Assembly (NCBI GenBank): GCA_902537415.1
Contig: CACBBC010000013.1
Span: 1 to 45,647, forward strand
Source: an uncultured Alphaproteobacteria bacterium
GTDB taxonomy: Bacteria > Pseudomonadota > Alphaproteobacteria > Rhodobacterales > Rhodobacteraceae
Direction of reading: 5' to 3'
DNA: 45,647 nucleotides
Shown: piece by piece, positions 8,821-17,510 of the stretch
Position numbering within the stretch: the first letter of the stretch is position 1
Layout: every line of letters begins with the position of its first letter
Made by a program: the position numbers and the translations under genes
The notes under the pieces: generated by a model
Database searches by the model: none
What the model was told of the DNA's origin: nothing
Seen by the model: only the letters and a program-made list of their open reading frames with translations

Positions 8821-10022
8821 CAGAGAACCTCAAAAAGGCCCGCGCCTCCCATTCCTCCTCCAATGCACATGGTGCATACGACATATTTCGCACCTCTTCG
8901 CTTTCCTTCAATTAGCGCGTGACCAACCATACGAGCTCCAGACATTCCATAAGGATGACCAATAGAGATTGCCCCTCCATTTACATTAAGATTTTCATCC
9001 GGAATACCTAGCTTGGCTTTACAATATAGAACTTGTACAGCGAAGGCTTCATTTAACTCCCAAAGATCAATATCATCCATTTTTAAGTTATGTTTTTCAA
9101 GTAGTTTTGGAACTGCGAAAACAGGTCCGATACCCATTTCATCAGGAGCGCAACCAGCAGCCATCATTCCTACATATCGTCCTAACGGTTCTAATCCCTT
9201 TTTTTCTGCAATTTTGGCTTCCATTAACACAGATGCTGATGCGCCATCCGACAGCTGACTTGCATTGCCTGCAGTTATGTACCCACCTTCAGACATAGTC
9301 AGACCATTTTTAAAAACTGGTGACAACGAAGATAGCCCTTCGATGTTTGTGCTTGGTCTATTTCCTTCATCTTTCTCGAGCGTTACTTCTCTATCACTTA
9401 TTTCACCTGTTTCTTTATCTTGCACTTTCATAGTCGTTTTAAGGGGTACAATTTCATCATCAAATGCTCCTCTTTGTTGCCCAGATGCAGTTCTCCGTTG
9501 AGATTGAAGAGAATATTCATCCTGATACTCTCGACTAATATTATATCGAGAGGCGACGGTCTCTGCGGTCTCGATCATAGTCATATACATATCTGGTTGA
9601 TGATCCTTAAACCATGGATCGTTCGCTCTGTATCCATTCATTTTATCGTTTTGAACAAGGCTTATGGATTCTACTCCCCCACCGACCGTGATATCCATGC
9701 CGTCGTTAATAATTTGTTTTGCTGCTGTCGCAATTGCCATCATTCCGCTAGCGCATTGACGATCTATAGACATTCCTGGAACTGTGACGGGTAACCCTGC
9801 TCGTATGGCCGCTTGTCGTGCAATATTACCTCCACTAGATCCTTGCTGTAGGGCAGCTCCCATAATAACGTCACCTACCTCATCAGTCTCTATTCCAGCC
9901 CTCTCAACTGCTTTTTCAATTGCATGTCCGGCCAACTCTTGGGCGGATGTGTCGTTAAAAGCTCCCCTGTAAGCTTTTCCTATAGGTGTTCTCGCAGTTG
10001 ATACTATTACGGCTTCTCGCAT
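8820..10022 (-). CDS. Acetyl-CoA acetyltransferase / 3-ketoacyl-CoA thiolase
   Basis: A 400-aa thiolase of normal length. All catalytic regions are present: the nucleophile Cys in [10 protein letters not shown] (about residue 89), NEAFAVQ, the catalytic His in [16 protein letters not shown], and the second Cys in [16 protein letters not shown]. It performs thiolytic cleavage of 3-ketoacyl-CoA, the last step of beta-oxidation, or the reverse condensation. It is the only thiolase in the window and may therefore serve both this operon and the dehydrogenase/hydratase operon at 1-4036. The start is preceded by GGAG. Chain-length preference cannot be inferred. Confidence 0.93.
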   Translation of the reverse strand: MREAVIVSTARTPIGKAYRGAFNDTSAQELAGHAIEKAVERAGIETDEVGDVIMGAALQQGSSGGNIARQAAIRAGLPVTVPGMSIDRQCASGMMAIATAAKQIINDGMDITVGGGVESISLVQNDKMNGYRANDPWFKDHQPDMYMTMIETAETVASRYNISREYQDEYSLQSQRRTASGQQRGAFDDEIVPLKTTMKVQDKETGEISDREVTLEKDEGNRPSTNIEGLSSLSPVFKNGLTMSEGGYITAGNASQLSDGASASVLMEAKIAEKKGLEPLGRYVGMMAAGCAPDEMGIGPVFAVPKLLEKHNLKMDDIDLWELNEAFAVQVLYCKAKLGIPDENLNVNGGAISIGHPYGMSGARMVGHALIEGKRRGAKYVVCTMCIGGGMGGAGLFEVL

Positions 10023-10116
10023 TTCTTTTCTCCGATAATTAAATGAAAACTTTTGTGTTAAGTGCTTACAACTCTATCACACAAATTTTTTCGTACAATC
10101 TTTAAACTTAAGACTT

Positions 10117-10608
10117 TTAAGGTTTAACAAAGGCTTTTGTAATCCACTCTGCAGCCAGAACAGGTTTTTCTTGATTTTCGAGTTCTACGATAACGTCGTA
10201 AATCATTGTTATTTCGCCGGTATCTTTCTTATCGATATCTTTTAAAGTAAAATGCCCCCTTACTCTTGAGTTTACTGGTACAGGCGATACAAACCGTAGC
10301 TTATTAAATCCATAATTGAGGCCGAAGTGTGCCCCTTCTATTCCTGGGACACAATCGTAGGACATTGCAGAAAGTAGTGATACGGATAGAAATCCATGCG
10401 CTATTGTCGAATTTAATGGTGTTTCTCTCTTTACTCTTTCAGGATCCACGTGAATAAAGAAATGATCTTTAGTTAGGTCAGCAAAACTGTCAATCATGGC
10501 TTGATCGATAGAATACCACTCTGATTTTCCCACTAGTTTTCCTAGTTTGTCGGATACCTTGTCGAAAGTTAATTTTGTAAGAGCTCCATCATTGTTTACC
10601 TTGTTCAT
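10117..10608 (-). CDS. MaoC family dehydratase ((R)-enoyl-CoA hydratase-like)
   Basis: A 163-aa single hotdog protein with the MaoC active-site region TKDHFFIHVDPE (Asp and His of the hydratase 2 motif, about residues 48-59), followed by STIAHGFLSVSLLS. Members hydrate 2-enoyl-CoA to the (R)-3-hydroxy product. It is the first gene of the minus-strand operon; its GGAGGG ribosome-binding site lies about 8 nt upstream. About 95 nt separate it from the thiolase gene, so an internal promoter there is possible. Together with the crotonase at 1669, both stereochemical hydration routes are encoded in this window. Confidence 0.88.
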   Translation of the reverse strand: MNKVNNDGALTKLTFDKVSDKLGKLVGKSEWYSIDQAMIDSFADLTKDHFFIHVDPERVKRETPLNSTIAHGFLSVSLLSAMSYDCVPGIEGAHFGLNYGFNKLRFVSPVPVNSRVRGHFTLKDIDKKDTGEITMIYDVIVELENQEKPVLAAEWITKAFVKP

Positions 10609-10712
10609 CTTTTACCCTCCACGATTCGGTTTGGCTCCATAATAATGGGATTAACGCCTGATTTACTCCTTTTTTTGGCTAGAAGGAGGTTTTTTTTATA
10701 CGTAATGCAAAG

Positions 10713-10752
10713 TTGACGTAACGTTATGTGATTAATTGACGCTATGTTATAC
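10713..10752. promoter_or_regulatory. Paired direct repeats upstream of the ABC importer
   Basis: Two copies of TTGACGxxAxGTTAT begin at 10713 and 10736, spaced 23 bp (about two helical turns). The first also holds the perfect 8-bp palindrome TAACGTTA. They lie between the divergent MaoC and livK genes, just upstream of a sigma70-like promoter, so they could be paired regulator sites. No regulator gene is adjacent. The function is inference. Confidence 0.35.
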
Positions 10753-10770
10753 CATTGCGTTATTTTAGGG

Positions 10771-10800
10771 TTGACCTCTTAAAAAAATTTAAACTATCAT
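10771..10800 (+). promoter_or_regulatory. Putative sigma70-type promoter for livK
   Basis: TTGACC at 10771-10776 and TATCAT at 10795-10800 are separated by 18 bp, about 55 nt upstream of the livK start. The spacer is A/T rich. The match is reasonable, but in AT-rich DNA chance matches are common. Confidence 0.4.
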
Positions 10801-10857
10801 TTGATTACTGAACGGTTTTGTTTGTAAAACTACATAAACTTTGGGAGGAATATGTTT

Positions 10858-12099
10858 ATGAAAATATTTAAAAAATTAACTGCTATGGTAATGGCCACGG
10901 GGGTGTTTATCGGCTCTTCGGCTTTTGCTGATACTGTGAAAATCGCATTTATCGATCCATTATCTGGTCCATTTGCTACACAGGGAAGCAATGGTTTGGC
11001 TGAGTGGAAATATGCAGTCGAAACATTGGTTAACGAGAACGGCGGCGTTCTTGGCGGAAAGAAAATGGAAGTTGTTGCTCTAGATAATAAGATGGACGGG
11101 AAAGAATCTCTAGTGCAAGTACAAGTTGCTATTGACCAAGGAATACGATTTATAGCGCAAGGTAACTCATCAGGTATCGCAAATGCTATCACTGATATGG
11201 TTAAAAAGCACAATAAAAGAAACCCTGATAAAAGGGTAATCTTCTTAAATTATTCTGCGGTTGACCCAGCATTAACAAATGACAAGTGCAACTTTTGGCA
11301 TTTCAGGTTCGACGCGAATGCTGATATAAAAATGGATGCTATAACAGATGTTATTGCTCAAGTGCCTTCAATTAAGAAGATGTATTTAATTGGACAAGAC
11401 TACTCTTTCGGTAAAGCCGTCGCTGCTGCCGCTGAGAAATATCTTGCCGAGAAAACCTCAATTGAAATTGTAGGTAACGAGTTGCATCCAATCGGGAAAG
11501 TGAAAGATTTCACCCCTTACGCGCGTAAAATACTCGCGTCTGGCGCCGATGCCGTTATAACAGGTAATTGGGGCGCCGACATGGTAAACTTAGGTAAATC
11601 ACTGAAAGAGTCAGGATTTGATAAGCCAGTTTACTGCTATTATTGTGCTGCTGTAGGTATCACAGGTACATTTGGTGCTGCTGGTAATGGAATGCTTCAT
11701 TTAGTTGGAGAAGGGCTTCATAATCCTTCACCTTCAGCTGCATTCACTGAATACCACAAAGGATTCAAAGCAAAGTATCCAAAGTGGGACTTATCACAAC
11801 CTAGAATTATAAATGCTACTCAAATGCTTGCGAAAGCCATTGAAGAAGCAGGTAGTGCAACTGATATGGTAGCCGTAGCAAATGCCTTAGAAGGAATGGA
11901 ATTTGATTCAAAAATCCTAAATACTAAGGTAATCATGCGTGCTAAGGATCATCAAGCTATTCAGAATATGCACGTTGCTATCCACACCGACGATGTAGAT
12001 ATTGACTACGATAATTCTGGTTATGGGATGAAGATTTTCAAGACTGTAGAAATGGCGTCTATGGACAGTCCTACTACATGCAAAATGAAAAGACCGTAA
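10858..12099 (+). CDS. livK: ABC transporter substrate-binding protein, branched-chain amino acid (LivK) type
   Basis: A periplasmic binding protein of the type I (Leu/Ile/Val-binding, Peripla_BP_6) family, 413 aa. It has an N-terminal signal peptide: a short basic start, a hydrophobic stretch, and a cleavage-like AFA before DTVKIAFIDPLSGPFA. Two ATGs are in frame, at 10852 and 10858. I prefer 10858 because GGGAGG at 10843-10848 is then 9 nt away rather than 3. The protein is longer than E. coli LivK and has several Cys residues, like family members that bind aromatic acids, amides or other non-amino-acid ligands. Surrounded by acyl-CoA and aromatic catabolism genes, it may import a carboxylate. 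The ligand is not decidable from sequence. Confidence 0.9.
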   Translation: MKIFKKLTAMVMATGVFIGSSAFADTVKIAFIDPLSGPFATQGSNGLAEWKYAVETLVNENGGVLGGKKMEVVALDNKMDGKESLVQVQVAIDQGIRFIAQGNSSGIANAITDMVKKHNKRNPDKRVIFLNYSAVDPALTNDKCNFWHFRFDANADIKMDAITDVIAQVPSIKKMYLIGQDYSFGKAVAAAAEKYLAEKTSIEIVGNELHPIGKVKDFTPYARKILASGADAVITGNWGADMVNLGKSLKESGFDKPVYCYYCAAVGITGTFGAAGNGMLHLVGEGLHNPSPSAAFTEYHKGFKAKYPKWDLSQPRIINATQMLAKAIEEAGSATDMVAVANALEGMEFDSKILNTKVIMRAKDHQAIQNMHVAIHTDDVDIDYDNSGYGMKIFKTVEMASMDSPTTCKMKRP

Positions 12100-12112
12100 A
12101 CTAAATTATGGG

Positions 12113-12144
12113 AATGCCCTGCTGTCAGAGGTGGGGCATTTTTT
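12113..12144 (+). terminator. Hairpin plus T-run between livK and livH
   Basis: AATGCCC (12113-12119) pairs with GGGCATT (12134-12140), with a 14-nt loop and a run of T directly after. Its place after the binding-protein gene suggests a partial terminator or 3' mRNA stabiliser that keeps livK expression above that of the membrane genes, a common arrangement in such importers. Confidence 0.65.
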
Positions 12145-12164
12145 AAAAAATTCAAGGCAGCAAA

Positions 12165-13121
12165 ATGGATTTATTTATTATTAACGTAATAGACGGGTTA
12201 ATATACGGATTGCTATTATTTATGTTATCAAGCGGTTTGACGCTTATTTTTTCCATGATGGGTGTTCTAAACTTGTCTCATGCAGCGTTTTATATGCTTG
12301 GTGCTTATCTTGCCTACCAAATTAGTATTATCACTGGCTTTTGGGTTGGGTTGATCGTGGCACCATTATTAGTAACAATTCTTGGTGCTGCTGTAGAAAG
12401 ATATGGCTTGAGGAGAGTGCACCAGTATGGACATGTACCCGAACTTATCTTCACTTTTGGGTTATTTTTTGTGATAGAGGAACTGGTCCAGTATATTTGG
12501 GGGAGAAGTATGGTTAATTACAATAGCCCTGAGTCACTGGATTTTATTGCCTTTAATTTGGCAGGAGGATCGATCCCTGCTTACAAAGTCTTCATGTTGT
12601 TAGTATCTGTTGGGATTTTTGTGGCATTATATTACGTTTTGGCGCGGACGCGAGTTGGAATGATAATACAGGCAGCACTTAGTTACCCCAAAACCGTCGA
12701 GGCTTTAGGACATAATGTTCCTTTAGTATTCATGGGAGTTTTTGGGGTAGGTACAGGTCTCGCAGGTTTGGCAGGGGTAATTGCTGGCCCCTCTTTGACC
12801 ACCTTTCCAGGTATGGCGTTTCTTTTGGGTTCAATAGTTTTTGTGTGTGTTGTTGTTGGTGGGCTAGGATCACTTTCCGGTGCTTTCATAGCTTCATTAT
12901 TAATTGGATGGTTGCAAACGTTTGCGGCATCTTATAATGTAGGGGCAGGCGACATTTTGATTGCTTTGGGTTATGAGTATCCCAAAGACATTTATTATCA
13001 TCCATGGCGAGACCTTTGGACTCTCACTCTTCCACAAATTGGCCCAATATTACCCTATATTTTATTGGTACTTGTTTTAGTGTTTAGACCCAATGGCTTG
13101 TTTGGTAAGAGGGAGTCTTAA
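12165..13121 (+). CDS. livH: Branched-chain-type ABC transporter permease LivH
   Basis: A 318-aa, very hydrophobic protein of the LivH/BPD_transp_2 family with about eight membrane segments. It starts with the GLIYGLLLFMLSSGLTLIFS stretch, the LNLSHAAFYMLGAYLA motif is near residues 36-51, and VGGLGSLSGAFIASLLIG lies at about 229-246; the latter contains the loop that contacts the ATPase. It forms one half of the inner-membrane channel with LivM. It lies 65 nt after livK, past the hairpin, and its C-terminal codons are followed closely by livM. Family and role are secure; ligand specificity is set by the binding protein. Confidence 0.93.
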   Translation: MDLFIINVIDGLIYGLLLFMLSSGLTLIFSMMGVLNLSHAAFYMLGAYLAYQISIITGFWVGLIVAPLLVTILGAAVERYGLRRVHQYGHVPELIFTFGLFFVIEELVQYIWGRSMVNYNSPESLDFIAFNLAGGSIPAYKVFMLLVSVGIFVALYYVLARTRVGMIIQAALSYPKTVEALGHNVPLVFMGVFGVGTGLAGLAGVIAGPSLTTFPGMAFLLGSIVFVCVVVGGLGSLSGAFIASLLIGWLQTFAASYNVGAGDILIALGYEYPKDIYYHPWRDLWTLTLPQIGPILPYILLVLVLVFRPNGLFGKRES

Positions 13122-13131
13122 ACGAAAAATT

Positions 13132-14394
13132 ATGAATAACATTATCCAAAAAAGTGCTCTATCAGCTTATGTTCCCTGGGTTGTTTCGGCAATTGTTTTA
13201 AGTATACTTCCATTTATTTTTACTGGAGGTGGTGCCATTACGATAATGAACCAAATAGGTATAACAATAGTCTTGGCCATGAGCTACAACATGTTACTGG
13301 GTCAGGGCGGAATGCTGAGTTTTGGGCATGCGGTATATATGGGTATAGGGGGTTTTGTTGCTGTACATGTTATGAATATAGTGGAGAACGAGTCTCTGTG
13401 GCTTCCATTACCGCTCCTTCCATTAGTCGGTGGACTGGTAGGATTAGGCTTTGCTACTATCATTGGAAGCTTTTCAACTAGGAAAGCTGGAACGGTTTTT
13501 GCGATGATAAGCCTCGGGATTGGCGAACTTATAGCCGCATGCTGTATCATAATTACGGTGTTCTTTGGTGGTGAAGAAGGAATTTCGGGAGATAGGACAA
13601 TGGCTCCACCAACTTTTGGGATTGAATTTATAACTCAAAAAGAAGTATATTTTCTTATAGCTTTTTGGGTCCTTATTTCCGTTTTTTGTATGTATCTCTT
13701 TACACAAACGCCCGTGGGTAAAATGGCAAATGCCGTCAGAGATAATCCTGAAAGGGCAGAGTTTGTGGGTTACTCAATGCGTTGGGTTCGTTTCGTATCC
13801 TTTTGTGCCGCTGGGTTTTTTGCGGGAATAGCGGGTGCACTATTTGCAATAAACTATGAAATATTAACCGAGCAAAATCTAAACTTGAATATGTCTTTCC
13901 AGGTTCTCTTAGCTACCTACATTGGAGGTGTTGGTTTTTTCTTGGGTCCTATTTTTGGTGCAATTTTGTTTACCCTGTTGCAAACAGTTATTGGACTCCA
14001 AACGGACCTATGGGCTTTATATACGGGTATAGTGTTCATATTAATGGTAATGTTTCTGCCTGCCGGATTGACGGGTTTATTCGCTATGCATTTGATACCA
14101 ATGCAGTTGGGAAGACTAGGAATGTTGGTGAGGCCCTATGCAAAAATTTTTATACCCGGGTTAGCCTTTCTAATTGGATCAATTGCTCTTATTGAATTGA
14201 TCAATCATGCTCGACATCATGGAGAAGAGCAATTTATGACTTTATTCTGGATAGAGTTTGATACGAAGTCCTTTTTGCCTTGGATAGTTTTTACCTTGAT
14301 GGTGGTTGTTGGTTTTTATATTTCAAGAATTATTGCGAGAGAAGTAACAGAAGCTTGGGGTGAAGCGACCTTTGTGGAAGGTGAAAGGAGGTAA
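13132..14394 (+). CDS. livM: Branched-chain-type ABC transporter permease LivM
   Basis: The second permease, 420 aa from ATG 13132; an earlier in-frame start at 13093 would lie inside livH. It contains the typical LivM segments: LAMSYNMLLGQGGMLSFGHA at about residues 48-67, the cytoplasmic RDNPERAEFVGY motif near 203, and the GGVGFFLGPIFGAILF loop that interacts with the ATPase. The C-terminal part is longer than in many LivM proteins and adds two further predicted membrane segments (near 330-350 and 380-400). It ends 2 nt before livG. It pairs with LivH to form the translocation path. Confidence 0.92.
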   Translation: MNNIIQKSALSAYVPWVVSAIVLSILPFIFTGGGAITIMNQIGITIVLAMSYNMLLGQGGMLSFGHAVYMGIGGFVAVHVMNIVENESLWLPLPLLPLVGGLVGLGFATIIGSFSTRKAGTVFAMISLGIGELIAACCIIITVFFGGEEGISGDRTMAPPTFGIEFITQKEVYFLIAFWVLISVFCMYLFTQTPVGKMANAVRDNPERAEFVGYSMRWVRFVSFCAAGFFAGIAGALFAINYEILTEQNLNLNMSFQVLLATYIGGVGFFLGPIFGAILFTLLQTVIGLQTDLWALYTGIVFILMVMFLPAGLTGLFAMHLIPMQLGRLGMLVRPYAKIFIPGLAFLIGSIALIELINHARHHGEEQFMTLFWIEFDTKSFLPWIVFTLMVVVGFYISRIIAREVTEAWGEATFVEGERR

Positions 14395-14396
14395 AG

Positions 14397-15155
14397 ATGG
14401 CAGTTGAAGCTCTCAAGTTAGATAATGTAAAAAAGAATTTTGCTGGAACCGAGATAATTAGAGGTCTAAATCTATCTGTGGCGCAAAATGAAAGACATGC
14501 TGTCATTGGCCCAAACGGTGCAGGGAAGTCTACATGTTATAATTTAATAACAGGAAGATATGAGCTTTCATCAGGCCGGGTGTATCTAAAGGGAGAAGAT
14601 ATCACAAACCTTCAGCCATATGAGGTTAAGAGGAAAGGGCTTAGTCGTTCATTCCAAATTACTAACATATTTCCCAAAATGTCTGTTTTTGAGAATGTTC
14701 GTTGTTCATTGCTTTGGGCGATGGGATACAAATATTCTTTTTGGCATATGGTTGGAGGACAGTCTAAACTTAACGAGGATGCTGAAAAAATAATTGAAGA
14801 GCTGAATTTAAAAGATAGGCGAAACACCTTGGCTGGAGTTCTCAGTTATGCAGAGCAGAGAGCTCTAGAAATTGGTATTACGATAGCTGGTGGATCAGAA
14901 GTTATATTGTTAGACGAACCAACAGCTGGAATGAGTGTTTCAGAAACAGAGTATATTGTCGGGCTGATACGAAAAGTAACAGAAGGTAAAACATTATTAG
15001 TGGTAGAGCATGATATGGGTGTTGTTTTTGACCTCGCTGATAGAATTTCGGTGCTAGTTTATGGAGAAATAATAGCTACGGGAACACCTACAGAGGTAAA
15101 AGAAAACCAAGCAGTACAAGAAGCTTATTTAGGCGCAGCAATGGAAGAGCACTAA
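14397..15155 (+). CDS. livG: ABC transporter ATP-binding protein LivG
   Basis: A 252-aa ATPase with an intact Walker A motif (GPNGAGKST, Lys 44), a Q-loop region containing SRSFQITN, a somewhat divergent signature LSYAEQRALEIG, and Walker B VILLDEPTAGMS. The switch His is in VVEHDMGVV, and the C-terminal end AVQEAYLGA is the family hallmark of LivG. It hydrolyses ATP to drive the LivH/LivM channel. It overlaps livF by one base (TAATG). Because its partner LivF has a changed Walker A lysine, LivG may carry most of the hydrolysis in this importer; that part is inference. Confidence 0.93.
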   Translation: MAVEALKLDNVKKNFAGTEIIRGLNLSVAQNERHAVIGPNGAGKSTCYNLITGRYELSSGRVYLKGEDITNLQPYEVKRKGLSRSFQITNIFPKMSVFENVRCSLLWAMGYKYSFWHMVGGQSKLNEDAEKIIEELNLKDRRNTLAGVLSYAEQRALEIGITIAGGSEVILLDEPTAGMSVSETEYIVGLIRKVTEGKTLLVVEHDMGVVFDLADRISVLVYGEIIATGTPTEVKENQAVQEAYLGAAMEEH

Positions 15156-15856
15156 TGTTAGAAGTAACTGATTTAAATGCATATTATGGAAAAAGTCATA
15201 TCCTCAGGGGGGTAAACTTAAAAATTGAAAATGGGGAAATTGTTTCTTTGCTTGGAAGAAATGGTGTAGGTCGATCAACTACGTGCAAAGCAATCATGGG
15301 CGAAGTTGAGCCGCTTGGATCAGTAAAATTTAACGGTACCGAGCTAGCAGGGAAAAAAGCCTTTGAAATAGCGAACGCAGGTCTCGGATATGTACCAGAA
15401 AATAGAGATATTTTTCCTGGATTAACTACTCGGCAAAATCTGGAGCTTGGTACGAAGTCTGGTCAGGATATGACTAAGTCGCGCTGGTCAATTGATGATA
15501 TGTTTAATCTTTTTGAAAACCTCAAGAATCGCGCTGATGTTGAAGCTTCATTTCTCTCGGGAGGTGAGCAACAAATGCTTACGATGTGTCGAACATTGAT
15601 GGGTGATCCCGAAGTTATAATGATTGATGAGCCGACTGAGGGATTAAGCCCTCAAATGACAACTAGAGTAGCTGAGTTGCTTAACGAAATAAGTAGCAGA
15701 GGAGTGTCTATATTACTTGTTGAACAAAAGCTAGCTATTGCTATGAAGATTAGTCATAGGGTCTATGTAATGGGACATGGTCAAATTGTTTTTGAAGGTA
15801 CGCCAGCCGAACTAAATAAAAGAGAAGATGTAAGAAAAGAGTGGTTAGAGGTATAA
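15155..15856 (+). CDS. livF: ABC transporter ATP-binding protein LivF (Walker A Lys replaced by Arg)
   Basis: A 233-aa LivF-type ATPase. The signature LSGGEQQMLTMCR, Walker B VIMIDEPTEGLSP and the switch region LLVEQKLAIA are standard, and the C-terminal RKEWLEV fits the family. The P-loop reads GRNGVGRSTT: the invariant Lys of GxxGxGK is Arg 40, encoded by CGA. The remainder is intact, so this is not decay. Either Arg serves in this subfamily or this subunit has weakened hydrolysis. From memory, I believe the same variant occurs in some other proteobacterial LivF proteins. It is the last gene of the importer operon and ends 4 nt from a converging hydrolase gene. Confidence 0.92.
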   Translation: MLEVTDLNAYYGKSHILRGVNLKIENGEIVSLLGRNGVGRSTTCKAIMGEVEPLGSVKFNGTELAGKKAFEIANAGLGYVPENRDIFPGLTTRQNLELGTKSGQDMTKSRWSIDDMFNLFENLKNRADVEASFLSGGEQQMLTMCRTLMGDPEVIMIDEPTEGLSPQMTTRVAELLNEISSRGVSILLVEQKLAIAMKISHRVYVMGHGQIVFEGTPAELNKREDVRKEWLEV

Positions 15857-15860
15857 TTAT

Positions 15861-17021
15861 TTAAATCATTGCGTATGACGCAGCTCTAAAATCATCTGAT
15901 AGTGTTAAGTAACCGCCTATATATTGCGTCATAATAATCCCGGTTAATTGGTTTTTTCTGTCAATCCAATAATAGGTGCTCGCTGCTCCAGACCAACCAA
16001 ACTCTCCATCTTCTGTTAAACTCATAGCTAAGCCTTTGTTAATCATTACTCTGCCAATGAGGTTCCATCCATAGCCAGATAAAGCGATTGGCCCTAATCT
16101 TAATGGTAGTATTTGGTATGGGATCCTATTCGTTAACATAAAGTCATGCATAGCTTTTGAAATTACAGTGGAGCCTCTCTTATTTTTTCCATTTAAAAGG
16201 AAATTACAAAAAAGTTGGTAATCATTTATTGTCGAAAAAAGACCAGTTCCGCCCCTTAGATTAATAACGTCAGCTTGTGAAGGGTGACTTTTTTCTGCAT
16301 CAACTATCTTTAAAGGAGCTTGCTGGAATGATATTAGTTTGTTTGCGTCAGTATCACCATGCATCGGCATAACTTTTTTAGTATTGTTTTTACTAACAGT
16401 AAATGCTGTATCCTTCATCTCTAAGGGATATAATATTTGTTCATCTAAAATATCGTTTAGTCTTTTATTCTCAATAACCTCCAAGACCCGTCCAATAACA
16501 TCTGTTGCAACAGAGTATCTCCAAGACTCTCCAGGCTGAAATGCTAATGGTAAGGTCGCGATTTGTTCCACCATTTCTTCCAAAGAAATGTTTGGGTCAT
16601 TTAAAATGTTTTTCTCCTGATAAAATTGAGCAACTGAACAACCCATATTAAAATTGTAGGAAAGACCGGACGTATGGGTCAAAAGATCAGCTATGTTTAT
16701 TGGTCTTTTTAACCTCTCTAACTCTCCGTTTGGTCTCATTATCTTTAGGTATTTAAAAGAAGGAATAAAATCTTGAATATTTGAGTAGAGGCTTAACTTA
16801 TTTGCTTCTATTAGCCTTATTGCGGCAACAGACACTATCGGTTTTGTCATTGAATAAATACGATATATTTGGTCCGGCTTCAGTATCAGTTTCTTTTCAA
16901 TATCACTGAAACCCTCAACGCCCTTTGATACAATTTTATTGAAATGCCTTATTTCCCACTCAAGCCCTGCGATTTGTCCCATATCTATATATGACTTTGC
17001 TATTTTAGAAAATTGATCCAC
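15861..17021 (-). CDS. Serine hydrolase, beta-lactamase (class C / esterase EstB) family
   Basis: A 386-aa member of the beta-lactamase-related serine hydrolases (Pfam Beta-lactamase). The nucleophile motif SMTK (Ser 57-Lys 60) is preceded by YRIYS, and YSV at about 169-171 is the YxN-equivalent tyrosine motif. No signal peptide is visible, so a cytoplasmic esterase is more likely than a periplasmic beta-lactamase. Start is GTG with an AAGGAAA site upstream. Such proteins frequently sit in catabolic clusters and hydrolyse esters or small lactones. The gene is divergent from the thioesterase at 17072, with only 50 nt of AT-rich shared promoter region between them. Confidence 0.85.
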   Translation of the reverse strand: MDQFSKIAKSYIDMGQIAGLEWEIRHFNKIVSKGVEGFSDIEKKLILKPDQIYRIYSMTKPIVSVAAIRLIEANKLSLYSNIQDFIPSFKYLKIMRPNGELERLKRPINIADLLTHTSGLSYNFNMGCSVAQFYQEKNILNDPNISLEEMVEQIATLPLAFQPGESWRYSVATDVIGRVLEVIENKRLNDILDEQILYPLEMKDTAFTVSKNNTKKVMPMHGDTDANKLISFQQAPLKIVDAEKSHPSQADVINLRGGTGLFSTINDYQLFCNFLLNGKNKRGSTVISKAMHDFMLTNRIPYQILPLRLGPIALSGYGWNLIGRVMINKGLAMSLTEDGEFGWSGAASTYYWIDRKNQLTGIIMTQYIGGYLTLSDDFRAASYAMI

Positions 17022-17071
17022 TAAATATTTCCTTGTCTTTATTTCTCTATATATATAGATAATAGCATCGT

Positions 17072-17503
17072 ATGTCAGATGAAATAGAAAAAATGAATGT
17101 AAAAAACCTTCGTAACAATCCTTTCCAACATTACGTTGGGATAGAAGTAATAAGCTTGGGCAATGGTAGTTCTATTTTACAACTTGAACTTAAGGACCAT
17201 CATTTTAATTTGTATGGAATTCCACATGGGGGAGTTCACGCCACTCTATTGGACATTTCTATGGGAACGGCGGCAAGCTTTCCAGATAATTCAGGCAGAG
17301 AGGTAGACTCGGTTACTTTAAATTTGTCGGTTGATTATATTTCGCCACCAGCATCAAGAATTCTTGTGGCTAAAGGGAAGGTTACAAAGAAGGGCAAGTC
17401 AATAGCTTATTGTACTGCAGAAATTTTTGATGAGGAAAAAACACTTATTGCTTCAGGTAGAAGTATTTTCAAGTTATATGATCGAGAAAGCAATAAGAGT
17501 TGA
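17072..17503 (+). CDS. PaaI-type hotdog thioesterase
   Basis: A 143-aa single-hotdog thioesterase. The motif IPHGGVHATLLDISMGTAA (about residues 50-68) contains the HGG and the acidic residue typical of PaaI/YdiI thioesterases. These hydrolyse aryl- or acyl-CoA esters, releasing CoA from dead-end intermediates. It is a lone + strand gene between two minus-strand genes and ends 8 nt from the converging amidase. Together with TesB it gives the window two thioesterases of different type. The substrate is unknown. Confidence 0.85.
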   Translation: MSDEIEKMNVKNLRNNPFQHYVGIEVISLGNGSSILQLELKDHHFNLYGIPHGGVHATLLDISMGTAASFPDNSGREVDSVTLNLSVDYISPPASRILVAKGKVTKKGKSIAYCTAEIFDEEKTLIASGRSIFKLYDRESNKS

Positions 17504-17510
17504 GTTACTA

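Noticed and set aside
15861-17021. Beta-lactam resistance gene
   Set aside because: No signal peptide is visible, and the motif set fits the broad esterase-like serine hydrolases in a catabolic setting.
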